DNA of 64,000 bases from positions 837,647-901,646 of the forward strand of contig NZ_VTPY01000003.1 of assembly GCF_008297955.1 (NCBI RefSeq), given 5' to 3'. The DNA is from Billgrantia pellis. Lineage in GTDB: Bacteria; Pseudomonadota; Gammaproteobacteria; Pseudomonadales; Halomonadaceae. Positions 1-10,235 of this stretch are shown piece after piece (within the stretch, counting starts at the first letter, position 1; each line of letters begins with the position of its first letter). The notes under the pieces were generated by a model, which did no database searches, was not told the origin of the DNA, and saw nothing but the letters and a program-made list of their open reading frames with translations. The translations under genes were made by a program, and so were the position numbers.

Positions 1-2288
1 ACGACATGGTAAAGCGCCGTCTGGCAGCTGCGCCGGGCCAGGGAGTCGGCCTGGGTGGTGTACTGGCGATCCTTGATCACGTCGAGGTAGAAACCGCCGA
101 GTTCCCTCGAACAGAACGTGTGCACCTGCTGGTAGACGTCGAGGAAGCGGTACTCCTCGAAGGCCTTCTCGATGCGCGCCTGGAGCTGGGCAGCGCGATC
201 CACCACCCACTGGTCCAGCGCCAGCATGTCGCCGAAGGCCACGCTGTCACGGGCCGGGTCGAAGCCGTTGAGGTTGGCCAGCAGGAAGCGCGCCGTGTTG
301 CGGATACGGCGGTAGACGTCGGCGGTACGCTTGAGGATCTCGTCGGAGACCGCCATCTCGCCGGAATAGTCGGTGGAAGCCACCCAGAGACGCAGGATGT
401 CGGCACCCAGCTTGTCCATCACCTCTTGGGGCGCCACCACGTTGCCCATCGACTTGGACATCTTGCGGCCTTGGGCGTCGACCGTGAATCCGTGGGTCAG
501 CAGGCCGCGATACGGCGGGTGACCGTCGATGGCACAACCGGTCAGCAGCGACGAGTGGAACCAGCCGCGGTGCTGGTCCGAGCCCTCCAGATAGAGATCG
601 GCACGCGGGCCGCTCCCGTGGCCGTGGGGGTGCGAGCCGCGCAATACGTGACGGTGAGTCGTGCCGGAGTCGAACCACACGTCGAGGGTATCGGTGACCT
701 TGTCGTAGTCTACAGCCTCATCGCCCAGCAGCTCGGCCGGATCGAGACGGAACCAGGCGTCGATGCCCTCGCGCTCGACGCGCTTGGCGGCCTCTTCCAT
801 CAGCTCGACGGTACGCGGGTGCAGCTCGCCGGTGGCCTTGTGCAGGAAGAACGGGATCGGCACGCCCCAGTTGCGCTGGCGCGAGATGCACCAGTCGGGG
901 CGGTTGGCGATCATGGCGTGCAGTCGCGCCTGGCCCCAGGCCGGCGTGAACTGGGTGGCCTCGATGCCTTCCAGCGCCCGCTCGCGCAGAGTGCGTCCGT
1001 CCTTGTCCTGGATATCCATGCCCACGAACCACTGCGCCGTGGCGCGATAGATCACGGGTGTCTTGTGGCGCCAGCAGTGCATGTAGCTGTGGGTGATGAC
1101 CTTGTGCGCCAACAGAGCGCCGACCTCACGCAGCTTGTCGACGATCCGCGGGTTGGCCTTCCAGATCATCTGGCCGCCGAAGAACGGCAGATCATCGGCA
1201 TAGACGCCGTTGCCCTGTACCGGACTCTTGATCTCGCTGAACGCCATGCCATGGGCGCGGCAGGTGACGAAGTCGTCGACGCCGTAGGCCGGGGCGGAGT
1301 GAACGATACCGGTGCTGCCCACTTCGGACTCGACGTAGTCGGCCAGGTAGACCGGCGAAAGGCGGTCGTAGAACGGGTGGCGGAATTCGATCAGGTCGAG
1401 CGCCTGGCCCTTGGCGGTAGCGATCACGTCGCCTTGGAGCTCGTAGCGCTCCAGGCAGCTTTCTACCAGTTCGTCCGCCAGCACGAGCAGGCGTTCGCCG
1501 GTATCGACCAGGGCGTAAGTGAACTCGGGATGCACGTTGAGCGCCTGGTTGGCCGGCACGGTCCAGGGCGTGGTGGTCCAGATCACGATGGCAGCGGGCT
1601 TGGGCAGTGCTTCCAGGCCGAAGGCGGCCGCCAGCTTGGCCTCGTCGGCAGCCGGGAAAGCCACGTCGATGGCATCGGACGTCTTGTCTTGGTACTCCAC
1701 CTCGGCTTCGGCCAGCGCCGAGCCGCAGTCGAAGCACCAGTTGACCGGCTTGAGCCCCTTGAAGACGTAGCCTGCCGCGACCATGTCCGCCAGGGCGCGG
1801 ATTTCGCCGGCCTCGTTGGCATAGTCCATCGAGCGGTAGGGGTTGTCCCAGTCGCCGATCACGCCCAGGCGCACGAAGTCGGTCAACTGGGTCTGGATCT
1901 GCGATGCGGCGTACTCACGGCAGAGAGCGCGAGCCTGCTCGGGCTCGAGGTGCTTGCCGTGAGTGGTCTCCACCTTGTGCTCGATGGGAAGGCCATGGCA
2001 GTCCCAGCCGGGCACATAGGGCGCATCGAAGCCGGCCAGGTTCTTCGACTTGACGATGATGTCCTTGAGAATCTTGTTGACGGCGTGACCGATGTGGATG
2101 CTGCCGTTGGCATAGGGCGGGCCGTCGTGCAGCACGAAGGGCTCGCGTCCGCGGCGCTCTTCGCGCAGACGCTGGTAGAGCTTCATGTCCTGCCACTGTG
2201 CCACTCGGCCCGGCTCGCGCTTGGGCAGGTTGCCGCGCATGGGGAAGTCGGTTTCGGGCAGGTTGAGGGTGTGCTTGTAGTCGCTCAT
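1..2288 (-). CDS. ileS: Isoleucyl-tRNA synthetase (3' end cut off by window edge)
   Basis: Class I aminoacyl-tRNA synthetase that charges tRNA-Ile in the cytoplasm. The visible part is 762 codons starting [16 protein letters not shown]. The HIGH signature reads HIGH at residues 65-68, inside [13 protein letters not shown], and the KMSKS loop is intact at about residues 609-613, followed by [13 protein letters not shown]. The E. coli enzyme is 938 residues, so roughly 180 C-terminal residues (rest of the anticodon-binding region and the zinc domain) lie beyond position 1. The gene begins 10 bases after the ribF stop codon, so ribF-ileS is probably one transcript; lspA commonly follows ileS in this class but is outside the window. 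Confidence 0.97.
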   Translation of the reverse strand, partial: MSDYKHTLNLPETDFPMRGNLPKREPGRVAQWQDMKLYQRLREERRGREPFVLHDGPPYANGSIHIGHAVNKILKDIIVKSKNLAGFDAPYVPGWDCHGLPIEHKVETTHGKHLEPEQARALCREYAASQIQTQLTDFVRLGVIGDWDNPYRSMDYANEAGEIRALADMVAAGYVFKGLKPVNWCFDCGSALAEAEVEYQDKTSDAIDVAFPAADEAKLAAAFGLEALPKPAAIVIWTTTPWTVPANQALNVHPEFTYALVDTGERLLVLADELVESCLERYELQGDVIATAKGQALDLIEFRHPFYDRLSPVYLADYVESEVGSTGIVHSAPAYGVDDFVTCRAHGMAFSEIKSPVQGNGVYADDLPFFGGQMIWKANPRIVDKLREVGALLAHKVITHSYMHCWRHKTPVIYRATAQWFVGMDIQDKDGRTLRERALEGIEATQFTPAWGQARLHAMIANRPDWCISRQRNWGVPIPFFLHKATGELHPRTVELMEEAAKRVEREGIDAWFRLDPAELLGDEAVDYDKVTDTLDVWFDSGTTHRHVLRGSHPHGHGSGPRADLYLEGSDQHRGWFHSSLLTGCAIDGHPPYRGLLTHGFTVDAQGRKMSKSMGNVVAPQEVMDKLGADILRLWVASTDYSGEMAVSDEILKRTADVYRRIRNTARFLLANLNGFDPARDSVAFGDMLALDQWVVDRAAQLQARIEKAFEEYRFLDVYQQVHTFCSRELGGFYLDVIKDRQYTTQADSLARRSCQTALYHV

Positions 2289-2298
2289 GTTCAGGAAG

Positions 2299-3360
2299 TC
2301 AGCCGTCGTCATGGTCGGCGGAGCGGCCCGCCGAGGATTCGAAAGTCGCGGCCTCGCGCGCCAACGGCGCCGATGCCAAGGGAAGAGAGTCGTCTGTCAG
2401 GCTAGGCGCCTCGGCCGGGTGACTGCGGTCGCCAAAGAAGCGCCGGGCCTGTTCCTGATCGTTCATGATCTGTTGCTTGAGCGCATCGAAGTCGTCGAAC
2501 TTCACCTCGCCGCGTAGCCTGGCGCAGGGAAATACTACCAGGCGCTGACCGTAGAGTTCGCCGTCGAAATCGAACAGATGCGCTTCGATCACCGGCCGAT
2601 CGCTGCCCACCGTGGGACGCCAGCCGATGTTGGCCACGCCGGTGCGCCGCTGGCCGCCGGGCAGCTCGACTACCACCGCATAAACCCCGCGTAGCGCCAG
2701 CGGCAGGCGCGGCAACGGCAGGTTGGCGGTGGGTACGCCGATGGTGCGCCCGCGCTGCTGGTCGGCCACGACGCGTCCCTCGAGCCGAAAGGGACGCCCC
2801 AGCATGCGCGCCGCCTGGGCGAAGTTGCCACTTGCGAGCAGGGTACGCGCCCGGGTGCTGGAGACCCGCTCATCGTCCAGGGAAAAGGTGCGGGTATGCT
2901 CGACGCTGAATCCTTCGGGACCGCGCCGCTCGCCCTCCTCCGCCAGCAGGTTGAAGTCGCCGCTGCGATCGCAGCCGAAGCGAAAGTCGTCCCCAACCAC
3001 CAGATGACGCACACCCAAGCCTTCGACCAGCACCCGATCGATGAATTCCACCCCGGTCAGGCTTCTCAAACGCTCGTTGAACGGCAGGCAGAGCACATAG
3101 TCCACCCCGCTCTCGCCCAGCAAACGGACCTTCTCGCGCAGGCGAGTCAATCGTGGCGGCGCCTGATCGCCGGCGAAGAATTCACGCGGCTGAGGCTCGA
3201 ACACGACCACCGTCACCGGCAGGCACAGCTTCGAGGCCTGCTCGCGGCACTGGTCGAGAATCGCTTGATGACCGCGGTGCACGCCATCGAAGTTGCCAAT
3301 GGTGGCCACGCAGCCGCGATGTTCGTCGCGCAGGTTGTGCAGTCCTCGAATGACTTCCAT
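2299..3360 (-). CDS. ribF: Bifunctional riboflavin kinase / FAD synthetase
   Basis: Converts riboflavin to FMN and FMN to FAD. Of 353 residues, the N-terminal FAD synthetase domain shows the nucleotidyltransferase motif [10 protein letters not shown] at 22-31, and the C-terminal flavokinase domain shows GVPTAN at 208-213. The start [10 protein letters not shown] was chosen because homologues begin there; the frame stays open upstream but with unlike composition. About 40 residues after the usual end ([10 protein letters not shown] onwards) form a low-complexity Ser/Ala/Asp-rich tail that E. coli RibF (313 residues) lacks. It lies between murJ and ileS, all on the minus strand. Confidence 0.95.
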   Translation of the reverse strand: MEVIRGLHNLRDEHRGCVATIGNFDGVHRGHQAILDQCREQASKLCLPVTVVVFEPQPREFFAGDQAPPRLTRLREKVRLLGESGVDYVLCLPFNERLRSLTGVEFIDRVLVEGLGVRHLVVGDDFRFGCDRSGDFNLLAEEGERRGPEGFSVEHTRTFSLDDERVSSTRARTLLASGNFAQAARMLGRPFRLEGRVVADQQRGRTIGVPTANLPLPRLPLALRGVYAVVVELPGGQRRTGVANIGWRPTVGSDRPVIEAHLFDFDGELYGQRLVVFPCARLRGEVKFDDFDALKQQIMNDQEQARRFFGDRSHPAEAPSLTDDSLPLASAPLAREAATFESSAGRSADHDDG

Positions 3361-3452
3361 GAAACCGCCGCCGTCCGATAAGAGAGTGAAACGTGTAAAG
3401 GCATCGATTATAGCGAACGCCCGTCCCCTTGACAGCCGCTCGCCTCTTGGTA

Positions 3453-5069
3453 TCAACCGCGCATGCGGAACTGTCGCGGCCTGACGCCCAACGCCGCCAG
3501 CCAGGCGAAGTAGGCCGCTGCGCCGATCACGACCAGCAGCACCAACCACTTCACCCGCGTCCACACGCCCCAGCCGAGCCATTGCTGCCACTCCGGCGCC
3601 AGCCAGGCGAGCCCCACGCTCATCACCGCGCAGCCTCCGAGCAGTTGCACGGCATAGCGCCCCCAGCCCGGCTGAAACACCAGCACGCCCTGCTTGACCA
3701 GCAGCCATCCGAGCAGTCCCGCGTTGAGACACGCCGACAGCGCCGTGGCCAGCGCCAGTCCGGCATGCGCCAGTGGCCAGATCAGAATGAGGTTGAATAC
3801 CATGTTGGCCACCATGGCGATAATGCCGACCTTCACCGGCGTCTTGGTGTCCTGGCGAGCGAAGAAGCCAGGCGCCAATACCTTGATCAGCATGAAAGCG
3901 ATCAGGCCGAAGGAGTAGGCACGCAGACTCATGGCCGCCATGGCGATGTCGTGTTCGGTCATGGCGCCGTAGTGGAACAGCGAGATCAGCAGCGGCTCGG
4001 CCAGGATCGCCAAGGCCAGCGATGCCGGCAGCCCCAGCAGCAGCACGGCGCGCACCGCCCAATCGAGCATGGCGGCGAAGTGCTGGCTGGCTTGTTCGGC
4101 GTGGCGCTTGGAGAGCGCGGGCAGAATCACCGTGCCGATGGCGATGCCGAACACGCCCAGCGGCAGTTCGACGAGGCGATCGGAGTAGTAGAGCCAGGAG
4201 ACGCTGCCGGGGGCCAGTAGCGAAGCCAGCACGGTATCCAGCAGCAGGTTGATCTGTGACACCGACACGCCGAACAGCGCCGGGGCCATCAGTACCAGAA
4301 TCCGCTTGACGCCGCTGTGGGCGAAGTTGGGCCAGGGCCGCGGCATCAGCCCCAGGCGCGCCAGGAACGGCACTTGGAAGGCGAGCTGGGCCACACCGGC
4401 AATCAGCACGCCCCAGGCAAGCGCCATGGCCGGCTCGCTCATCAGCGGAGTGAGCAGCAGCGCCGCGCCGATCAGCGAGAAGTTGAGTAGCACCGGGGTG
4501 AAGGCCGGCACCGCGAAGCGGTTCCAGGTATTGAGCACGCTGCCGGCGAAGGCCGTCAGCGACACCAACAACAGATAGGGAAAGGTCAAGCGCAACATGT
4601 CGGCGGTAAGCGTGAGCTTGGTCGGATCGCGCCCGAAGCCCGGTGCGAAGAGCCACACTAGCCAGGGTGCGGCCAGCATGGCCAGCGCAGTGATCAATGC
4701 CAACACCGCTGTGAGGCTGCCGGCCACCGCATCGAGCAGTTCGCGCACCTCACGCTTGCTGCCGCGCGTGGCGTATTCGGAAAGTACCGGCACGAAGGCC
4801 TGGTTAAAGGCGCCCTCGGCAAACAGACGACGCATGAAATTGGGAATCTTGAAGGCGACGAAGAAGGCATCGGCACCGCTGCCGGCGCCGAACAGGGTCG
4901 CCACCACCACGTCGCGCAGCAGCCCCATGACCCGCGACAGCATGGTCATGGCGCCGACCACCAGGCCGGAGCGCATCAGGCCACCGGCCTTGGGCGCGAC
5001 GGCCCGATCGTCGGCCACCTTCGTCGGGGCTGGCCGTGCAGGCTCGGGTAATTGTTCGCGGTCCGTCAC
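3453..5069 (-). CDS. murJ: Lipid II flippase MurJ (MviN)
   Basis: Polytopic inner-membrane MOP-superfamily protein that flips lipid II for peptidoglycan synthesis. Of 538 residues, the conserved MurJ N-terminus (SGLVVGAMTMLSRVMGLLRD) begins near residue 33 and is followed by about 14 hydrophobic segments. The first 31 residues are charged and Pro/Ala-rich and unusual for the family; an internal ATG at 4976 (MRSGLVV) would give a canonical 507-residue protein, so the start is uncertain. It lies between rpsT and ribF, a common gammaproteobacterial order, and a terminator separates it from rpsT. Confidence 0.94.
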   Translation of the reverse strand: MTDREQLPEPARPAPTKVADDRAVAPKAGGLMRSGLVVGAMTMLSRVMGLLRDVVVATLFGAGSGADAFFVAFKIPNFMRRLFAEGAFNQAFVPVLSEYATRGSKREVRELLDAVAGSLTAVLALITALAMLAAPWLVWLFAPGFGRDPTKLTLTADMLRLTFPYLLLVSLTAFAGSVLNTWNRFAVPAFTPVLLNFSLIGAALLLTPLMSEPAMALAWGVLIAGVAQLAFQVPFLARLGLMPRPWPNFAHSGVKRILVLMAPALFGVSVSQINLLLDTVLASLLAPGSVSWLYYSDRLVELPLGVFGIAIGTVILPALSKRHAEQASQHFAAMLDWAVRAVLLLGLPASLALAILAEPLLISLFHYGAMTEHDIAMAAMSLRAYSFGLIAFMLIKVLAPGFFARQDTKTPVKVGIIAMVANMVFNLILIWPLAHAGLALATALSACLNAGLLGWLLVKQGVLVFQPGWGRYAVQLLGGCAVMSVGLAWLAPEWQQWLGWGVWTRVKWLVLLVVIGAAAYFAWLAALGVRPRQFRMRG

Positions 5070-5123
5070 CGTCTCCCTTCCTCACCAGCTTCGATCAACG
5101 CGGCTTCCCTCTTGCAGGCACAA

Positions 5124-5147
5124 AAAAACCGGCCGCAGCCGGTTTTT
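5124..5147 (-). terminator. Rho-independent terminator after rpsT
   Basis: A perfect inverted repeat AAAAACCGGC / GCCGGTTTTT with a 4-base loop, lying 60 bases after the rpsT stop codon and before murJ. The A- and T-tracts on both sides make it potentially bidirectional. Confidence 0.85.
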
Positions 5148-5206
5148 CGCGAGCGTCGTGAACGTGGCCAAGCCAATGGCGTTCGCGACGTCTCCAGGCG
5201 TCCGGC

Positions 5207-5473
5207 TTACGCAGCCAGCGCCTTAATTCGCTTGTTCAGGCGACTCTTCAGGCGCGCGGCCTTCTTCTTGGAGAGCACGTCCTTGTCGGCAATGCGGTCG
5301 ATGACCGGCTGCGCCTTCTGGAACTCGGTCATCGCGGTGGCATGGTCACCGCCGTTGATGGCCTTGATGACGCGCTTCACGTAGGTGCGCACCATGGCAC
5401 GCTGGCTCGCCTTCAGAACACGACGACCTTCCGCCTGACGGGCACGCTTGCGGGCTTGCTTGCTGTTTGCCAC
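5207..5473 (-). CDS. rpsT: 30S ribosomal protein S20
   Basis: Small 16S-rRNA-binding protein of the 30S subunit body. 88 residues (E. coli 87), starting MANSKQARKRARQAEGRRV, very basic and helical, ending LNKRIKALAA. An AGGAG ribosome site (CAGGAGATAGTC) precedes the ATG. It is monocistronic: a terminator lies downstream, and the roughly 200-base upstream spacer has a candidate extended -10 element (TGGTAGTAT near 5618-5626) but no clear -35. Confidence 0.97.
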   Translation of the reverse strand: MANSKQARKRARQAEGRRVLKASQRAMVRTYVKRVIKAINGGDHATAMTEFQKAQPVIDRIADKDVLSKKKAARLKSRLNKRIKALAA

Positions 5474-5658
5474 TGACTATCTCCTGAAAACTTTAACGCC
5501 GCCCGGCTCGGAGCGGCATCGATAACTTTTTGTCCGGCCTGGAAAAAAGGGCTTCCGGCCGGCCTGGCCATTTCGCCAACGCAACGGTTGCCGACGGGCC
5601 GTGTCTGAGAGGATGGCGCATACTACCACACGTATGCGGCGCCATGCTACATGCCGCG

Positions 5659-5671
5659 CCCCCCCCCCCCC
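5659..5671. repeat. Homopolymer of 13 C (G13 on the minus strand)
   Basis: An uninterrupted run of 13 cytosines three bases beyond the proB stop codon and about 185 bases upstream of rpsT. It is by far the longest homopolymer in the window. Confidence 0.95.
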
Positions 5672-5674
5672 GCG

Positions 5675-6811
5675 TCATAGCACGACGAGATTGTCGCGGT
5701 GAATCAACTCGGGCGCTTCCATGTAGCCCAGGATCGCCTCGATCCGGTGGCTCGGCTGCCCCAGGATGCGACGCGCCTCGTCGGCACCGTAGTTCACCAG
5801 CCCCTTGGCCACCCGCTCGCCCTGCTCATCGACGCACAGCACCATGTCGCCGCGCACGAAATCGCCCGAGAGCATCTTGACCCCTACCGCCAGCAGGCTC
5901 GAGCCGCTATCTCGGAGTACCTTCACCGCTCCGGCGTCCAGTGTCAGGCTGCCGCGCACCTGAAGCTGCCCCGCCAGCCAGCGCTTGCGCGCCGCGATCG
6001 GCGCCTCTTCGGGGCACAGCAGCGTTCCCAGGCGCTCTCCGTCGATCAGCCGCGTGAGCACTCCGGGCTGACGTCCGCTGGCGATTGCCGTGACCGCACC
6101 GGAACGCGCCGCCAGCCGCGCGGCCTGCACCTTGGTGGTCATGCCACCGCGCCCCAGGGCGCCGCCGCCGCCCGCCATCGCCGCCAGCCGCGGGTCACCG
6201 GCACGACCTTCGTGGATCAACGACGCTGCCGGGTGGTGCCGCGGGTCGGCGTTGAACAACCCCTCCTGGTCGGTGAGAATCACCAGCGCATCGGCCTCTA
6301 GCAGGTTGGCCACAAGCGCCCCCAGGGTGTCGTTGTCACCGAAGCGAATTTCGTCGGTGACTACGGTGTCGTTCTCGTTGACCACCGGCACCACGCGCAA
6401 ATCGACCAAGGTACGCAGTGCCGACCGTGCATTGAGGTAGCGCTTGCGGTTGGACAGATCGTCGTGGGTCAGCAACACCTGGGCGGTCAGCAGGTCGTGG
6501 CGCGCGAAATGGTGCTCGTAACACTGCGTCAGGCCGTTCTGACCCACCGCAGCAGCAGCCTGCAGCTCGTGTACCGCCGCGGGACGGGCCTGCCAGCCCA
6601 GCCTGACCATGCCGGCCGCCACGGCGCCGGACGACACCAGCACCACGTCGATGCCGCGGTGATGCAATGCCGCGATCTGGTCGACCCAGCCGCCGATGGC
6701 TGCCTCATCAAGACCACGGCCGTCGTTGGTCAGCAGCGCACTGCCGATCTTCACCACTACCCGGCGAGCGCCACGCAGCGCATCGCGACCCGGTACCCGC
6801 TCATTGCTCAC
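5675..6811 (-). CDS. proB: Glutamate 5-kinase
   Basis: Phosphorylates glutamate to gamma-glutamyl phosphate, the first step of proline synthesis. 378 residues from the chosen GTG start: an amino-acid kinase domain ([14 protein letters not shown], then [16 protein letters not shown] and LTDQEGLF) followed by a C-terminal PUA domain. The GTG was preferred over an in-frame ATG at 6844 because AGGAGA lies 7 bases upstream of it and the length fits the family. It follows obgE on the minus strand; proA is not adjacent, as is usual in Pseudomonas-like genomes. Confidence 0.94.
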   Translation of the reverse strand: MSNERVPGRDALRGARRVVVKIGSALLTNDGRGLDEAAIGGWVDQIAALHHRGIDVVLVSSGAVAAGMVRLGWQARPAAVHELQAAAAVGQNGLTQCYEHHFARHDLLTAQVLLTHDDLSNRKRYLNARSALRTLVDLRVVPVVNENDTVVTDEIRFGDNDTLGALVANLLEADALVILTDQEGLFNADPRHHPAASLIHEGRAGDPRLAAMAGGGGALGRGGMTTKVQAARLAARSGAVTAIASGRQPGVLTRLIDGERLGTLLCPEEAPIAARKRWLAGQLQVRGSLTLDAGAVKVLRDSGSSLLAVGVKMLSGDFVRGDMVLCVDEQGERVAKGLVNYGADEARRILGQPSHRIEAILGYMEAPELIHRDNLVVL

Positions 6812-6877
6812 CTTTCGCTCTCCTGCAAGGCTGCGATTATCCAACCCCGAGACACTGCGCGAGCGATGGCCAACGCC

Positions 6878-8059
6878 TCACTCCACGTATTCGACTTCGA
6901 CGCCATCATCATCGAAATCGTCATCATCCTGCTCGCTGCGTTTGCGCTTGCGGCCCAGGCGCGCCTCGGTGCGAGCCACCGCCTCGGCTTCCATGCGTTC
7001 GCGCATCTCCCGCTCGCGCTCGGCCGCCTCTTCGTTCTCGTTCTCCTGCCGACGCTGCTCGGTGAGCCACCGGTGCGCCGCCTGAACCAGCGCATCGGCA
7101 CCCTCGCCGCTGATCGCCGAGATGCGGTAGACCGGCCCCTTCCAGGCAAGGCCTTCGAGAATGGCCTGTACGCGAGCCTCACGCTCATCTTCCGGTACGA
7201 GATCGAGTTTGTTGATCACCAGCCAGCGCGGCCGCTCGGCCAGCGTCGGCGAGAATTGCTTGAGTTCATGGGCAATGGCCTGCGCGGCCTCGACCGGATC
7301 GGATTCGTCGAAAGGCGCCACATCGACCACATGAAACAGCAGCCGGGTGCGGGTCAGGTGCTTGAGGAAACGCAGCCCCAGTCCGGCGCCATCCGAGGCG
7401 CCCTCGATCAGCCCCGGCACGTCGGCCATCACAAAATGCTCATGCATGCCCAGCTTCACCACACCGAGGTTGGGCACCAGGGTGGTGAAGGGGTAATCGG
7501 CTACCTTGGGCTTGGCGGCGGAGACCGAGCGGATCAGGGTCGACTTGCCGGCGTTGGGCATGCCCAGCAGCCCCACGTCGGCCATTACCTTCATCTCCAG
7601 ACGCAGGTTGCGCCGTTCGCCATCGGTACCGGGCGTGGTCTTGCGCGGCGCGCGATTGGTCGACGACTTGAAATGGATATTGCCAAGCCCGCGGCGACCG
7701 CCTTGGGCCACCAGCACCTGCTGGCCGATCTCGGTGATGTCGGCAATCACCTCGAGGGTGTCCTCGTCGATCACCGTGGTGCCCACCGGCACCTTGACTA
7801 TCAGGTCGCCGCCGGCACGACCGCTCATCTGGCGCCCCTGGCCGGGGCGGCCGCTCTCGGCCTGATAGTATCGCTGATACTTGAAATCGATCAGGGTATT
7901 GAGGGCGTCGTCACCGACCAGGTAGACGCTGCCGCCATGCCCGCCGTCGCCGCCATCGGGTCCTCCCTTGGGCACATACTTCTCGCGGCGGAAGCTCAGG
8001 CAGCCGTTGCCGCCCCTGCCGGCCTCCACGATGATCGAGGCTTCGTCGACGAACTGCAT
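6878..8059 (-). CDS. obgE: Obg-family GTPase ObgE/CgtA
   Basis: Ribosome-associated GTPase involved in 50S maturation and stress control. 393 residues: a glycine-rich Obg fold at the N-terminus (many GG pairs through residue 125), then a G domain with the P-loop GMPNAGKST at about 166, DVPGLIEG (G3) and NKLD (G4). It ends in an acidic tail ([11 protein letters not shown]) as in other proteobacterial ObgE. GGGAGA lies 6 bases before the ATG at 8059; upstream in-frame codons do not match the family. It is downstream of rplU-rpmA, the classical arrangement. Confidence 0.97.
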   Translation of the reverse strand: MQFVDEASIIVEAGRGGNGCLSFRREKYVPKGGPDGGDGGHGGSVYLVGDDALNTLIDFKYQRYYQAESGRPGQGRQMSGRAGGDLIVKVPVGTTVIDEDTLEVIADITEIGQQVLVAQGGRRGLGNIHFKSSTNRAPRKTTPGTDGERRNLRLEMKVMADVGLLGMPNAGKSTLIRSVSAAKPKVADYPFTTLVPNLGVVKLGMHEHFVMADVPGLIEGASDGAGLGLRFLKHLTRTRLLFHVVDVAPFDESDPVEAAQAIAHELKQFSPTLAERPRWLVINKLDLVPEDEREARVQAILEGLAWKGPVYRISAISGEGADALVQAAHRWLTEQRRQENENEEAAEREREMRERMEAEAVARTEARLGRKRKRSEQDDDDFDDDGVEVEYVE

Positions 8060-8099
8060 TGTGACTCTCCCGACGGTCTCTACCGTCATGATACAAGAA

Positions 8100-8119
8100 G
8101 GCCCCGCCTGAGCGGGGCC
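8100..8119 (-). terminator. Hairpin between rpmA and obgE (weak terminator)
   Basis: Perfect 8-bp stem GGCCCCGC / GCGGGGCC with a 4-base loop in the 85-base gap after rpmA. The following minus-strand sequence (CTTCTTGTATC) is only modestly T-rich, so partial read-through into obgE is likely. Confidence 0.6.
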
Positions 8120-8144
8120 TCCTGCTACCGGTTCGTGCGGTCTC

Positions 8145-8402
8145 TCAGGCAGAGACGACGCTGACGAACTTGCGGTTCTTCGGACCCTTGGTCTCGAACT
8201 TGATCACGCCGTCGCTCAGGGCGAACAACGTGTGGTCGCGGCCAATGCCCACGCCGGTACCGGCATGGAAGCGGGTGCCACGCTGACGCACGATGATGTT
8301 GCCAGCAGCGACGGCCTGGCCGCCGAACAACTTGACACCAAGGCGTTTGGATTCTGAATCGCGGCCGTTACGGGTAGAGCCGGCTGCCTTCTTATGAGCC
8401 AT
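8145..8402 (-). CDS. rpmA: 50S ribosomal protein L27
   Basis: 50S protein whose N-terminal arm reaches the peptidyl-transferase centre. 85 residues, starting [20 protein letters not shown], matching the full-length proteobacterial form without the cleavable N-terminal extension seen in Firmicutes. It follows rplU with a 32-base gap, forming the conserved rplU-rpmA pair. Confidence 0.97.
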   Translation of the reverse strand: MAHKKAAGSTRNGRDSESKRLGVKLFGGQAVAAGNIIVRQRGTRFHAGTGVGIGRDHTLFALSDGVIKFETKGPKNRKFVSVVSA

Positions 8403-8434
8403 TGCAAAGTCCTCGCTCGTTAAGGGGAAGCCGC

Positions 8435-8746
8435 TTAGGCGGAAATCCCGGTGATTTTGACTTCAGTGAACCACTGACGGTGACCCTGACGCTTCATGTG
8501 ATGCTTGCGACGACGGAACTTGATGATGCGTATCTTCTCGCCACGGCCGTGGGAGACGATCTCGGCGGCCACCTTGGCACCGTCGACCAGCGGAGCGCCA
8601 ACGGTCACGTTGTCGCCATCGGCTACCAGCAGTACCTGGTCGAACTCGACGGTTTCGCCGGTCGGAATCTCCAGCTTCTCGAGCTTGAGCGTCTGGCCTT
8701 CCTGAACACGGTACTGCTTGCCGCCGCTCTTGATTACTGCGTACAT
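8435..8746 (-). CDS. rplU: 50S ribosomal protein L21
   Basis: 23S-rRNA-binding protein of the 50S subunit. 103 residues from [14 protein letters not shown], the same length as E. coli L21. The ATG at 8746 is preceded by GGAGA at a spacing of 8; an upstream in-frame start at 8767 would add seven residues not found in the family. It is the first gene of rplU-rpmA-(obgE) and has a strong promoter at 8851-8879. Confidence 0.97.
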   Translation of the reverse strand: MYAVIKSGGKQYRVQEGQTLKLEKLEIPTGETVEFDQVLLVADGDNVTVGAPLVDGAKVAAEIVSHGRGEKIRIIKFRRRKHHMKRQGHRQWFTEVKITGISA

Positions 8747-8850
8747 GTGCATGTCTCCAGAACTCATCGGGGTTGGCTCTTCGTCGGCCTGCTTCGAGTG
8801 GCGCCCCTTCCGGCAGCCATCTAACAGGGAGCATGATGAGTGGGCCGCGC

Positions 8851-8879
8851 ATTATAACCGCGGCCGACGGGGCGTTCAA
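8851..8879 (-). promoter_or_regulatory. Sigma-70 promoter of rplU-rpmA
   Basis: On the minus strand TTGAAC (8874-8879) and a perfect TATAAT (8851-8856) are separated by 17 bases. The start of transcription would fall about 100 bases before the rplU ATG. Confidence 0.8.
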
Positions 8880-9020
8880 GCCGCCCTATACTTTCCCGCA
8901 ATGCCCATGACCGGCCCCGCCGACGTCTCGCCGCATGGCTTGACGCCCCCATGGGGGCCCCATAGCATGAGCCGCAACCCAAGGCCACTGCCAACGCCCG
9001 GCATGCCGGCCCACAGCCCG

Positions 9021-10037
9021 ATGACGATGCCCATGCCATCCAACGCTCCTTCCAGCCCTGCCAGTCACACCAACGCTTCATCGGCCCATGCCGCCGTCGC
9101 CGACGACTTCGCCGCGGTCAACCGCACCATCGCGGAGCAACTGGCTTCGCGCGTGCCGCTGGTGGAAACCATCGGCCAGTACATTATCGCCAGCGGCGGC
9201 AAGCGCCTGCGCCCGCTGCTGGTGCTGCTGGCCGCCCGCGCCCTTGACTATCGCGGCGACCAGCACATTTCGCTGGCCGCACTGATCGAATTCATGCACA
9301 CCTCGACGCTGCTGCACGACGACGTGGTGGACGAGTCGCATATGCGCCGCGGCAAGGCCACCGCCAACAATGCCTGGGGCAACGCTCCCTCGGTGCTGGT
9401 GGGTGACTACCTCTATTCGCGCTCCTTCCAGATGATGGTGGAAATCGGCTCGCTACGAATCATGAACGTGCTCTCCAGCGCCACCTGCATCATTGCCGAG
9501 GGCGAAGTGCAGCAGTTGACCAACGTGGGTAATCCCGACATCGACGAGGCAACCTACTTCGACACCATCCAGGGCAAGACCGCCATGCTGTTCGAAGCCG
9601 CCACTCACAGCGGTGCGATCCTCGCCGAGGCCGATCCGCAGCAGGAGGCCGCCCTGCAACACTACGGCCGCTATCTGGGCCTGGCCTTTCAACTCGTCGA
9701 TGACCTGCTCGATTACCAGGGCGATGCCCAAGCCATGGGCAAGAACGTAGGAGACGACCTGGCCGAAGGCAAGCCGACCCTGCCGCTGATTCAGGCCATA
9801 GCCGCCGGCACGCCGAATCAGGCCAGGACGATTCGCCAGGCGATCCGCCAGGGTGGGCTCGATCACCTCGACGAGGTGCTGGCCATCGTACGCGATACCG
9901 GCGCCCTGGATTACACTCGGGCTCGTGCCGAGGAGATGGCGGCCAAGGCGCTGGAACAGCTCGACCGACTGCCTCCCAGTCGCTATCGCGACGGCATGGC
10001 CGACCTGGCCCGCCTGGCGGTGGAACGCCAGACCTGA
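9021..10037 (+). CDS. ispB: Octaprenyl (polyprenyl) diphosphate synthase
   Basis: Trans-prenyltransferase that makes the ubiquinone side chain. The aspartate-rich motifs are HDDVVDE (about residue 99, in LLHDDVVDESHMRRGKA) and DDLLDYQGD (about residue 227), with GGKRLRP for diphosphate binding. From ATG 9021 it is 338 residues. The start is uncertain: in-frame ATGs at 8901, 8967, 9027 and 9033 also exist, none with a convincing ribosome site, and the first 30 residues are Met/Pro/Ser/Ala-rich. It is divergent from rplU, the common arrangement in gammaproteobacteria. The side-chain length (8 or 9 units) cannot be read from sequence. Confidence 0.93.
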   Translation: MTMPMPSNAPSSPASHTNASSAHAAVADDFAAVNRTIAEQLASRVPLVETIGQYIIASGGKRLRPLLVLLAARALDYRGDQHISLAALIEFMHTSTLLHDDVVDESHMRRGKATANNAWGNAPSVLVGDYLYSRSFQMMVEIGSLRIMNVLSSATCIIAEGEVQQLTNVGNPDIDEATYFDTIQGKTAMLFEAATHSGAILAEADPQQEAALQHYGRYLGLAFQLVDDLLDYQGDAQAMGKNVGDDLAEGKPTLPLIQAIAAGTPNQARTIRQAIRQGGLDHLDEVLAIVRDTGALDYTRARAEEMAAKALEQLDRLPPSRYRDGMADLARLAVERQT

Positions 10038-10063
10038 GCTCTCGTCAACGGTCGCCGATGGGC

Positions 10064-10091
10064 TTGCAACACCTCATGTTTTACGTATAAT
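10064..10091 (+). promoter_or_regulatory. Sigma-70 promoter of tRNA-Pro
   Basis: TTGCAA (10064-10069), a 16-base spacer and a perfect TATAAT (10086-10091), 55 bases before the mature tRNA 5' end. Confidence 0.85.
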
Positions 10092-10146
10092 GCCCATCCG
10101 TCAGCTTTCTCGAGCTTTCCGAGAAAGGCCGCTGACACGAAAAAAA

Positions 10147-10223
10147 CGGAGTATAGCTCAGCTTGGTAGAGCGCTGCCTTCGGGAGGCAGAGGTCGTAGG
10201 TTCGAATCCTGCTACTCCGACCA
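10147..10223 (+). tRNA. tRNA-Pro, anticodon CGG
   Basis: 77-nt cloverleaf with acceptor pair CGGAGTA/TACTCCG, D arm, anticodon stem CTGCC/GGCAG around the loop TTCGGGA (anticodon CGG, reads CCG), T arm GGTTCGAATCC, and an encoded CCA. It resembles E. coli proK. It is a stand-alone gene with its own promoter and terminator. Confidence 0.97.
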
Positions 10224-10235
10224 GAATATGCCGCA

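Noticed and set aside
6..2405. A 799-codon open frame on the plus strand opposite ileS
   Set aside because: The minus strand encodes IleS with intact HIGH and KMSKS motifs; the plus-strand frame is a by-product of high-GC codon use and has no recognisable domain.
8887..8892. TATACT as a -10 element for ispB
   Set aside because: No -35 at an acceptable distance, and it would start transcription very close to the first possible ATG.
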